Of a stretch of 6,800 nt of DNA, positions 1 through 5,688 are shown piece after piece. The stretch's first letter is position 1, and the number at the start of each line of letters is the position of its first letter. Under the pieces are notes generated by a model, which ran no database searches, was not told where the DNA came from, and saw only the letters and a program-made list of their open reading frames with translations. A program made the translations under genes and the position numbers. This DNA is from an uncultured Eubacteriales bacterium (lineage in GTDB: Bacteria; Bacillota; Clostridia; Oscillospirales; CAG-272): contig USPP01000081.1 in the NCBI GenBank assembly GCA_900556615.1, positions 1-6,800 of the forward strand, given 5' to 3'.

Positions 1-1
1 A

Positions 2-85
2 TTAATCCTCGACAAGGTTCTTTCCGGTGCCGGGATAACGCACTGTTGCCAATGCATCAAGGATTAATTTTGGATATAATGCCAT
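2..85 (-). pseudogene. N-terminal fragment of Mrp/Nbp35-type P-loop ATPase (Bacteroidales-like)
   Basis: Read on the minus strand, an ATG at 85-83 opens a 27-codon frame containing LYPKLILDALATVRYPGTG. This matches my recollection of the start of Bacteroidales Mrp/Nbp35 (ApbC-like) iron-sulfur cluster carrier ATPases, which begin with a short MIP18/DUF59-like domain ahead of the P-loop domain. The frame hits a TAA at 4-2, exactly at the window edge, where the family should continue with no stop. The fragment is therefore cut, frameshifted or an assembly-end artefact. No ATPase motif is present. The lineage suggested differs from the Gram-positive character of the downstream genes. The family call comes from memory of the sequence, not from a search. 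Confidence 0.5.
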
Positions 86-89
86 TGCA

Positions 90-121
90 TTTACTATTTG
101 ACAATTTACTATTTACTATTT
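90..121. repeat. AT-rich TTTACTATTT direct repeats
   Basis: TTTACTATTT occurs three times, at 90-99, 105-114 and 112-121, the last two overlapping. The tract lies directly upstream of the minus-strand Mrp-like start codon. Short AT-rich repeats of this kind occur in intergenic regions of Bacteroidales; that comparison is from memory. No confident promoter is assigned. Confidence 0.5.
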
Positions 122-123
122 TT

Positions 124-160
124 ATGCGAATCAGTGGCTTAAACTACTACTGATTCGCAT
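124..160. repeat. 37-nt imperfect palindrome
   Basis: ATGCGAATCAGT at 124-135 is the exact reverse complement of ACTGATTCGCAT at 149-160. The stem extends to about 14 bp with one G-T pair, around a ~9-nt loop centred on 142. The T-rich tract lies before it on the + strand (117-123) and reads as A-rich after it on the minus strand, so it does not look like an intrinsic terminator in either direction. It sits at the boundary between the Mrp-like fragment and the truncated glycosidase gene, and could be a dispersed palindromic repeat or a recombination point. Confidence 0.6.
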
Positions 161-171
161 CACTTGCTGGT

Positions 172-822
172 TTGCAGTCCGCTACGCTTGCTACGGTTAT
201 CAATTGCGACGATGCGGCGAACTATCTGTCAATGCGTACTACCTTCTATGACAGCAGCTATGTAATTCATCCTTCGCAGCTTCAGTTGCCCTGTAATATG
301 GATTTCTGTAACCCCTCAAAATCTACCTTCTATCCGGTGGTGGATTCAACCTGCACCGATGAAGATTATGACTTTAAGGATACCATGCTTGATATGGGAT
401 TCAGGACACAGCTTTTAGGTGCTCCGATGTTTTCCTCATGGACCGGTACGGTTCTGAGAGATTATGTCAAAGAATATTCTACCATGTATGAGGAGAAGGT
501 ACGCGCGCTTGTGCGCGACGGTGATCTTTACCATATTCTTCCGAGACCAGACGGCGTGAATTGGGACGGCGTTATGTACGCCGATTCCGACAGCAGTAAT
601 GAAATCAAGGGAGCGGTATTTCTCTTTAAGCCTTCGGAAAATACTTCCGAAACCTATACGGTGAAGCTTGACGGTCTTGACGCCGAAACAACGTATAAGC
701 TTACCTTTGAGGACAGAGACGAACAAAACTGTACCGTCAAAGGCAGCGAGCTTATGAAAACGGGAATCACCGTTTCCATTAAGAGCATCGGTTCGGAAAT
801 CATCTGGATTACGGAGGCATAA
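172..822 (+). CDS. GH36-like alpha-galactosidase, C-terminal fragment (5' truncated)
   Basis: About 216 residues are readable. They resemble the last third of GH36 alpha-galactosidases. NCDDAANYLSMRTT near the start appears to correspond to the acid/base-loop region of the intact neighbour (DSCASGGRRNDIEAMRRA). A barrel-end segment (LGAPMFSSWTG) follows, then the GH36 C-terminal beta-sandwich (roughly residues 105-216), with the family-typical pattern DGDLYHILP, KLDGLDAETTYKL, GSELMKTGITVSI. The nucleophile region, most of the barrel and the N-terminal supersandwich (together about 450 residues) are absent. The frame is open from 154 (stop at 151-153). The first possible start is a TTG at 172 with no ribosome binding site, so I regard the start as artificial. 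Homology probably begins around 190. It is likely a gene broken by the junction upstream rather than an active enzyme. The intact GH36 gene follows after 4 nt, so the two probably formed one operon. Confidence 0.7.
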   Translation: MQSATLATVINCDDAANYLSMRTTFYDSSYVIHPSQLQLPCNMDFCNPSKSTFYPVVDSTCTDEDYDFKDTMLDMGFRTQLLGAPMFSSWTGTVLRDYVKEYSTMYEEKVRALVRDGDLYHILPRPDGVNWDGVMYADSDSSNEIKGAVFLFKPSENTSETYTVKLDGLDAETTYKLTFEDRDEQNCTVKGSELMKTGITVSIKSIGSEIIWITEA

Positions 823-826
823 TGCT

Positions 827-2860
827 ATGTTTTCAAGTAAAACTACCCTTCGCGATATGGAGCTTATCAGACGGGCTTTTTCAGAACTGATCAACGATCC
901 GTCAAGGCTTCCGGTTTCCTATAAGCTTGACGGAATCGGTTATCACGGATTCCCGGAAGCGCTCAAGGTTAAAACGGAGCGCCGCCTGATAGATGCCAAT
1001 ATTGTGGAAAGAACCTATTCGGCGAATATACCGGATACCGCGCTCACGCTCAGAGTTGAGTGCTTTGAGTACAAGGATTTTCCGGTATATGAATGGACGG
1101 CATATTTTGAAAATAACAGCGACAGGAAATCAGCGGTTATATCAGACTTCTTCGGAATAAACACTTTTGTTCCGACCGAAGGAACGGTAACCCTGTACAG
1201 TAATAACGGAGATTTTTGTAACAGATCGGGGCTTGAGACAACGGCAAGCTTGCTTCGGGAGGGCACACTTTTTGAAGCGGCAAGCAAGGAAGGACGTTCC
1301 TGCGATCGGGCATGGCCTTATTACCGTATAACCTGTGAAGGCGGTTTCGGATATAATATTGCAATCGGCTGGCCGGGGAATTGGAAATGTTTGATTGAGG
1401 GGGAGAGAGGAGGATTCCGCTTTAAAGCGAAACAGGAATACACAAAGTTTTATCTTAAACCCGGTGAGACGGCACGCAGTCCGAGAATTGTTGTTATGGC
1501 TTTTGACGGAGACAGCGACCGAGGCATTAATGTTTGGCGCAGATGGATGTTTGCTCATAATTTGCCGCGGACAAGGGGAGGGATGATAACACCTAAAATG
1601 TGCTTTACCCATAGCGGAGGAGGCGAAGAGTTTACTCTTGCCACCGAGGAGAATCAGTGCTCTGCAATCAATAGACTGATAGAAAAAGGCGTCACACCCG
1701 ATATATGGTGGATAGATGCAGGCTGGTATCCCTGTTATGATGAAAGCGGAGTGAAACGCTGGGTAAGAACCGGGAAATGGTATCCTGATCCGGAAAAATT
1801 TCCGAACGGACTTGGTCCTGTAGGGAAGCTGTGCGACAGGAACGGCATACAGTTTCTTCTTTGGTTTGAACCTGAGCGAATTAGTCTTAAATACTGGCCT
1901 GACGAAAATCCAAAGGAATATGTACTTAAGCTCAAAGAACCGATGAATAACGATTTTCTTGACAGTCAGGGACTTCTTGATCTCGGAAATCCCGAATGTC
2001 GAGAGTGGCTGACGGCGTTGGTTAAAAAGGTGATGAGTGAAGGCGGCGTTAAGGTATACCGGCAGGATTTTAATGGAAATCCTTTCCCGCTTAATTGGTG
2101 GCTTCAGAATGACGGAGAGGAAAACCGTACCGGAATTACCGAGAATAAGCATATTCAGGGTTATCTGAGATATTGGGACGATCTGCTTTTTGACATTCCC
2201 GATCTTTGGATAGATTCCTGTGCGTCGGGAGGACGCCGCAACGATATAGAGGCGATGAGAAGAGCGGTAACGCTTCATCCGACCGATTATGGCTATGGAG
2301 AGCATCCGGTTAAGCAGGCGTTTCAGAAAACGTGGTATGAATGGACGCCGTATTTTCGCTCGATTGCCTCATCATGGGATGATGAGGACGGCAATTACGG
2401 GACTTCAAAACCTCATGCGCACGGATATGACAGCTATGCGGGACATTGTGCCTTTGGTCCTGCAACCACCTTCGGCGCTAACGCCTTTGCTGAGGAGGAA
2501 GAATTTCGGCGGGCAAAGGCTTTCCGTGAGCTTTATAAGAGGGCGGCGCCTTATACGCTTGAGAGCAACTTTTTCTGTCTTACCCCTGTTAGGAAAAGCA
2601 ACGAGGATTATTTTTCCATACAGTTTTTCCGTGAGGAAACCGGGGACGGATTGATTCAGTTTATCCGCAACACACGCTGCGAAGAGGATTCTATTACGGT
2701 TATGCCAAAGGGCTTTGAAAATGAAAAAAACTATATTTTCGAAGTACCGGAGGAAGAAAGAAGCTTTACTCTAAGCGGCAGTGAGATTAACGAAAAGGGA
2801 CTGACCGCTTCCATAGAAAAACGTTCCGGTGTTTTCTGGTTCTACCGTACGGAAGCATGA
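827..2860 (+). CDS. alpha-galactosidase, glycoside hydrolase family 36
   Basis: A 677-residue enzyme expected to hydrolyse terminal alpha-galactosides (or a related alpha-glycoside) by a retaining mechanism. There is no signal peptide, so it is probably cytosolic. Residues ~1-255 form the GH36 N-terminal beta-supersandwich. The barrel follows with DIWWIDAGW (292-300), LLWFEPERI, then YRQDFN, in which D414 is the predicted nucleophile. DSCASGGRRND (463-473) carries predicted acid/base D473. Residues ~580-677 are the C-terminal beta-sandwich. Length is near the family norm (about 700). Many GH36 members have KWDMN around the nucleophile; YRQDFN marks a different subgroup, so substrate could differ, for example N-acetylgalactosaminides. 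The start is set by GGAGG at 813-817, inside the end of the preceding frame, 9 nt before ATG. The 4-nt gap implies translational coupling. No clear terminator follows. Confidence 0.9.
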   Translation: MFSSKTTLRDMELIRRAFSELINDPSRLPVSYKLDGIGYHGFPEALKVKTERRLIDANIVERTYSANIPDTALTLRVECFEYKDFPVYEWTAYFENNSDRKSAVISDFFGINTFVPTEGTVTLYSNNGDFCNRSGLETTASLLREGTLFEAASKEGRSCDRAWPYYRITCEGGFGYNIAIGWPGNWKCLIEGERGGFRFKAKQEYTKFYLKPGETARSPRIVVMAFDGDSDRGINVWRRWMFAHNLPRTRGGMITPKMCFTHSGGGEEFTLATEENQCSAINRLIEKGVTPDIWWIDAGWYPCYDESGVKRWVRTGKWYPDPEKFPNGLGPVGKLCDRNGIQFLLWFEPERISLKYWPDENPKEYVLKLKEPMNNDFLDSQGLLDLGNPECREWLTALVKKVMSEGGVKVYRQDFNGNPFPLNWWLQNDGEENRTGITENKHIQGYLRYWDDLLFDIPDLWIDSCASGGRRNDIEAMRRAVTLHPTDYGYGEHPVKQAFQKTWYEWTPYFRSIASSWDDEDGNYGTSKPHAHGYDSYAGHCAFGPATTFGANAFAEEEEFRRAKAFRELYKRAAPYTLESNFFCLTPVRKSNEDYFSIQFFREETGDGLIQFIRNTRCEEDSITVMPKGFENEKNYIFEVPEEERSFTLSGSEINEKGLTASIEKRSGVFWFYRTEA

Positions 2861-2872
2861 TTTTTTCGGCTC

Positions 2873-2902
2873 TTGCTCAAGTATGTACTCTGGATTTAGA
2901 TT
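2873..2902 (+). promoter_or_regulatory. possible sigma-A promoter upstream of the surface-protein cluster
   Basis: TTGCTC (2873-2878) and TAGATT (2897-2902) are separated by 18 nt in the 89-nt gap between the alpha-galactosidase gene and the first surface protein gene. Both boxes are imperfect. The rest of the gap is AT-rich with AAAGGAGA (2935-2942) as the ribosome binding site. I see no terminator hairpin after 2860, so read-through from the GH36 gene is also possible. Confidence 0.25.
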
Positions 2903-2949
2903 ATTTGTCTGATATAAATTACTAAATTAAAATTAAAGGAGATTTCATT

Positions 2950-3837
2950 ATGAAAAAGTTAATTACGGTTATTCTCAGCATGGTTTTATTTACGGCACTC
3001 ATGATTTCCGGAAGCGCAGCGGTCATTACTCCTGACGAGGGATATACCGCATATCCGGTGCTCTGTAATGAAAACGTAAGATTTGTGGCTTTTGATGAAG
3101 AAGGAAACGAAACCGAGCTTGAAATTCCTGATGTTTTCGACTTAACTAACGGCCAGGTGATCGGAGACAACGGAGAGCTTCAGATTTGGTGGCCTTTCGG
3201 AGCTAGTCATCTGTCCGAGTTTAAGCTTTTGAGTAATTACAACGCATTGCTTTCTCAAGGTGTAGCAGTTCTTGACAACATGTATACTGAAATTACCTTT
3301 ACCGGTACGGCGATAAAATTGGGGACCTGTTATCGTAACATGGCGGCAGAATTTGGTACTTCCAATGCTGCAAAGGTAATCATTGACGGTACAGAATATC
3401 CGATGATTGAGGGTGCTCTTACACCGGAGAATGCTAACGATACGACACCGACCATCTTTTTTGAAGTAAGCGGTCTTGAAGACAAGGAACATACTGTTTG
3501 TGTATATAACGCTGAGGCGAATTTTGGCGGTACAAGATTGAATTGGGACTTCTATGAGATTATCGGTACAGATTCGAGTACCAGTGCATACGGCGTTACG
3601 GAACCGCCTGCTACAAGCGACACAGAGCCTGTCGCAAGCTCAGAAGATACTTCCGCCGCACCTGATGAAAGCACGGAAGAATCTGCAGCTTTGACTTCGG
3701 ACGTCTCGACCAACGCGCCCGATACTGACGATAAGAGCGAAGATGAATCGGATTTTCCGATATGGATTCCGATTGTAATTGTTGCTGCCATTGCGGTTGT
3801 TGTTGTCGTAATAGTAGTCGTAAAGAAGAAAAAGTAA
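2950..3837 (+). CDS. secreted, membrane-anchored protein, paralogue 1 of 3 (putative galactose-binding-like domain)
   Basis: 295 residues, family not recognised. Residues 1-23/24 are a signal peptide ending GSAA. Residues ~25-205 are a beta-rich domain with EGYTAYP near the start, LQIWW (77-81), MYTEITFTGTAIKLGTCYRN (111-130), AKVIIDG, TTPTIFFEVSGL and a closing YEII (202-205). The order FTFTGT / VxIDG / VSGLxDxxHT / WDFYEI resembles galactose-binding-like carbohydrate-binding beta-sandwiches; this is inference from pattern only. Residues ~206-268 are a linker rich in Ser, Thr, Asp, Glu and Ala. Residues 270-291 are a Val/Ile transmembrane helix followed by KKKK, which anchors the protein with its domain outside. 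There is no LPXTG-like motif. The start is fixed by AAAGGAGA 7 nt upstream. Two shorter paralogues follow at 3898 and 4671, probably co-transcribed in part. Confidence 0.8.
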   Translation: MKKLITVILSMVLFTALMISGSAAVITPDEGYTAYPVLCNENVRFVAFDEEGNETELEIPDVFDLTNGQVIGDNGELQIWWPFGASHLSEFKLLSNYNALLSQGVAVLDNMYTEITFTGTAIKLGTCYRNMAAEFGTSNAAKVIIDGTEYPMIEGALTPENANDTTPTIFFEVSGLEDKEHTVCVYNAEANFGGTRLNWDFYEIIGTDSSTSAYGVTEPPATSDTEPVASSEDTSAAPDESTEESAALTSDVSTNAPDTDDKSEDESDFPIWIPIVIVAAIAVVVVVIVVVKKKK

Positions 3838-3866
3838 TTGAGATTAGACGGATTACGTTTTAAATT
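3838..3866 (+). promoter_or_regulatory. possible promoter for paralogue 2
   Basis: TTGAGA (3838-3843), a 17-nt spacer and TAAATT (3861-3866) lie in the 60-nt gap before the second paralogue. This would put the transcript start near 3873 and leave a ~25-nt leader with GGAGG. The boxes are reasonable but AT-rich sequence gives such matches by chance. No terminator separates the genes, so read-through is equally possible. Confidence 0.3.
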
Positions 3867-3897
3867 GAAATATAAATAATGTCTTTTGGAGGTAATT

Positions 3898-4578
3898 ATG
3901 AAAAAACTTGTTTCGATTCTCTTAAGCGTATGTGTTTTATGTAGTTTTGCGATTTTAGTAAATGCTGCAACCGTTGCTCCCAGCGAAGGTTATACTTATT
4001 ACAGCATTCTTAAAAATGAAAATGTAAAATTTTTTGAAGACGACGGAACTGCAATTGTGGTTCCGGATGAACTCGGAAATGGTGCTACATACGGAACAAC
4101 CGGACAGCTTCAGGTTTGGTGGCAGTCCCCCTCGCATTTGTCGGAAATTGATTACAATGGCACTAAGATGTCTCAAGGTGTTGCCCAAGCAGGTGGTATG
4201 TATACGGAAATAACCTTTACGGGAACAGCTATAAAGCTTGGTACTTGTTATAGAAACGGTGGAACTACAAAGCAGGGTGCTAAAGTATATGTGGATGGAG
4301 AGGAAGCAACTGTTAACAACGATCTGCTGAATCCGTCAGATGCGAATAATACAACTCCGACAATTTGGTTTGAGGTCAGCGGGTTAAAGGATGTGAAACA
4401 TACCATTAAAATAGTGAACGACGGAGGAGCCAATAGACTTAGCTACGACTGGTATGAAATCATTCCCGGAACCGGAGCCGATGAAACAGCAGCGGATACT
4501 TTCGACGCAGGAATCACGGTAGCTTTTGTTGCCCTTGTCTCTGCCGCGGGCATTATGGTTGCGAAGAAAAAGAGATAA
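3898..4578 (+). CDS. secreted, membrane-anchored protein, paralogue 2 of 3
   Basis: 226 residues from ATG 3898, placed 5 nt after GGAGG (3888-3892). An in-frame TTG at 3886 overlaps that ribosome binding site and is rejected as a start. A signal peptide ends at VNA (residue 23). The single domain (~24-189) shares EGYT, LQVWWQ, SQGVA, MYTEITFTGTAIKLGTCYRN, TTPTIWFEVSGL and DWYEII with the paralogues on either side. It is the most divergent in its middle, lacking the YNAE segment found in the other two. Instead of a long linker it has PGTGADETAA, then DTFDAG (200-205), a ~17-residue hydrophobic helix and KKKR. That tail resembles the C-terminal sorting/anchor signals with a PxTxD-like motif seen in Clostridia, so sortase processing or simple membrane retention are both possible. 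Function unknown; surface glycan binding is an inference. Confidence 0.8.
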   Translation: MKKLVSILLSVCVLCSFAILVNAATVAPSEGYTYYSILKNENVKFFEDDGTAIVVPDELGNGATYGTTGQLQVWWQSPSHLSEIDYNGTKMSQGVAQAGGMYTEITFTGTAIKLGTCYRNGGTTKQGAKVYVDGEEATVNNDLLNPSDANNTTPTIWFEVSGLKDVKHTIKIVNDGGANRLSYDWYEIIPGTGADETAADTFDAGITVAFVALVSAAGIMVAKKKR

Positions 4579-4635
4579 ATTTCTCAGTTACGTCAGACAA
4601 ATATTCGATAAACTAATTAGGAAAAGGGGAACTTC
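4446..4635 (+). repeat. direct repeat copy A: tail and 3' flank of paralogue 2
   Basis: This segment covers the last 44 codons of paralogue 2 and ~57 nt beyond the stop. It matches 5240-5430 with 22 mismatches and one 1-nt insertion by hand alignment, a constant offset of 794 nt. CGTCAGACAAATATTCGAT (4591-4609) is identical in both copies. The match ends abruptly after AACTTC at 4635. Because the flank downstream of the stop is conserved after both genes, including the last one, it is better read as part of a duplicated 3' end than as a promoter for the next gene. Confidence 0.85.
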
Positions 4636-4670
4636 GAACTTTTCAAATAATAGGATGAAGTTGATTTGTT

Positions 4671-5372
4671 ATGAAAAAGTTTATTACGCTTCTTATCAGT
4701 CTTATGATTTTTGTAGCGTTGGTGTTTTCAGTCAGTGCGGCTGTCATCACGCCTGCCGAGGGATATACTGCTTACCCGATTGTAAATAATGACAATGTTA
4801 AATTCTACACGGTAGCTGATAATACAGAAATAAAAGTTACCAATCTTTCTAATGGCGCATTGTTCGGTCCGAACGAGTATGAGCTGCAGATTTGGTGGCA
4901 GGATCCTTCTCATCTTGCTCAGTTCGATTTTTCCGGTACGACAAAGTCTCAGGGGGTAGCGGCTCACGGCGAGATGTACACAGAGATTACCTTTACCGGA
5001 ACCGCCATAAGAATCGGTACCTGCTATCGTAATATTCCGGCAGAATTGGGTACCTCAAGTGCTGCAAAGGTAGAAATAGACGGGACGGAATATCCTTGTG
5101 TTGCGAATGCTCTCAAAACCGAAAATGCCAATGATACGACACCGACAGTCTTTTTTGAAGCGTCAGGTCTCAAGGATAAGCAGCACACAGTTCGTATATA
5201 TAATGCCGAAACAGGCTTTGCAGGCACAAGACTCAATTTCGACTGGTACGAAATCATTCCCGGAACCGGGGCCGACGAAACGCCGGCTGATACCTTTGAC
5301 GCAGGTATCGCGGCAGCTTTTGTTGCTCTTGTCTCTGCCGCGGGCATTATGGTCGTGAAGAAAAAAAGATAA
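4671..5372 (+). CDS. secreted, membrane-anchored protein, paralogue 3 of 3
   Basis: 233 residues. A signal peptide ends near SVSAA (23/24). The domain runs to YEII (193-196) and carries the shared motifs EGYTAYP, LQIWWQDPSHL, SQGVA, TFTGTAIRIGTCYRN, AAKVEIDGTEYP, NANDTTPTVFFEASGL and YNAE. Its body is closest to paralogue 1, while the tail PGTGADET, DTFDAG (207-212), hydrophobic helix and KKKR is nearly identical to paralogue 2. This indicates recombination or gene conversion after duplication. The ATG at 4671 is the only start available: an in-frame stop lies 3 codons upstream (4662-4664). Its ribosome binding site is weak: AGGA at 4652-4655 is 15 nt away, unlike the strong GGAGG of paralogue 2, so expression may be lower or depend on coupling. 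A terminator-like hairpin follows at 5420. Function unknown. Confidence 0.8.
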   Translation: MKKFITLLISLMIFVALVFSVSAAVITPAEGYTAYPIVNNDNVKFYTVADNTEIKVTNLSNGALFGPNEYELQIWWQDPSHLAQFDFSGTTKSQGVAAHGEMYTEITFTGTAIRIGTCYRNIPAELGTSSAAKVEIDGTEYPCVANALKTENANDTTPTVFFEASGLKDKQHTVRIYNAETGFAGTRLNFDWYEIIPGTGADETPADTFDAGIAAAFVALVSAAGIMVVKKKR

Positions 5373-5430
5373 CTTTCTCGGCTGCGTCAGACAAATATTC
5401 GATAATCTAATTAGAAAAAGGGGCAACTTC
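5240..5430 (+). repeat. direct repeat copy B: tail and 3' flank of paralogue 3
   Basis: Second copy of the ~190-bp segment described for 4446-4635. It includes the anchor-coding end of paralogue 3 and ~58 nt of 3' flank. Here the flank continues into the long hairpin at 5420-5468, whose right arm is missing after copy A. Confidence 0.85.
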
Positions 5431-5468
5431 TGAATTTTTTCAGATGTAAGAAATTCAGGGGTTCCCCC
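5420..5468 (+). terminator. long hairpin, probable terminator of the surface-protein cluster
   Basis: GGGG (5420-5423), AAC (5425-5427) and CTGAATTT (5430-5437) pair with AAATTCAG (5451-5458), GTT (5461-5463) and CCCC (5465-5468), with small internal mismatches. A smaller AGGGG/CCCCT hairpin is the alternative fold. Only a weak T-rich stretch follows on the + strand (ATCATTTTACTT). On the minus strand the stem is followed by CTTTTTC, so it may also stop transcription from the other side. Confidence 0.55.
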
Positions 5469-5494
5469 TATCATTTTACTTACTGCTTTCTATG

Positions 5495-5675
5495 TTAAGA
5501 CAACACCGCACAATTACCGGCTAACGTCTTTGTTTCGCATTTGCTTGCAGTTTTTCCGTCATACTTCACAAATTTCGTCGACAAGAGGAATCACTCTTGC
5601 CTCCTCAATTTGTTTTGTCTGACGAAAAATCCGGCGGCGCAACTGCACAACAATCATTGTGCGGTATTGCCTTAA
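5495..5675. repeat. ~180-bp nested palindromic element (MITE-like or structured RNA)
   Basis: Inverted repeats are nested from the ends to the centre. TTAAG 5495-5499 pairs with CTTAA 5671-5675; CAA 5501-5503 with TTG 5667-5669; ACCGCACAAT 5505-5514 with ATTGTGCGGT 5656-5665; TGCAG 5546-5550 with CTGCA 5643-5647; TTTTTC plus GTCA 5551-5561 with TGACGAAAAA 5620-5629; ACAAATT 5568-5574 with AATTTGT 5607-5613; CAAGAG 5582-5587 with CTCTTG 5594-5599 around a GAATCA loop. The whole segment can therefore form one long branched hairpin on either strand. It has no supported gene. Terminal inverted repeats with TTAA at both outer ends suggest a non-autonomous mobile element with no transposase of its own. 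A conserved structured RNA is the main alternative. Confidence 0.65.
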
Positions 5676-5688
5676 GTGAAGTTTATAG

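Noticed and set aside
1142..2305. Long minus-strand open frame (387 codons) opposite the alpha-galactosidase gene
   Set aside because: It lies entirely antisense to a gene with clear GH36 motifs, gives a low-complexity basic peptide with no family features, and has no ribosome binding site.
2845..2869. CCGTACGG palindrome followed by TTTTTT after the alpha-galactosidase gene, considered as a terminator
   Set aside because: The palindrome is continuous with no loop and is separated from the T run by eight bases, so no stable terminator hairpin forms.
3751..3837. GTT/GTA-rich stretch at the end of paralogue 1 considered as a microsatellite or phase-variation tract
   Set aside because: The codons vary (gtt, gtc, gta, ata) and encode a Val/Ile transmembrane helix; there is no uniform repeat unit for slippage.
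3886..3900. Upstream TTG start that would add four residues to paralogue 2
   Set aside because: The TTG overlaps the GGAGG motif itself; ATG at 3898 is correctly spaced and gives the MKK signal peptide start shared by both paralogues.
4526..4789. Open frame spanning the end of paralogue 2 and the start of paralogue 3
   Set aside because: It overlaps both real genes out of frame and has no motif or signal; it is a shadow of the two coding regions.
4446..5430. Direct repeats considered as a CRISPR array
   Set aside because: There are only two copies, ~190 bp long and 794 bp apart, mostly coding; they reflect gene duplication.
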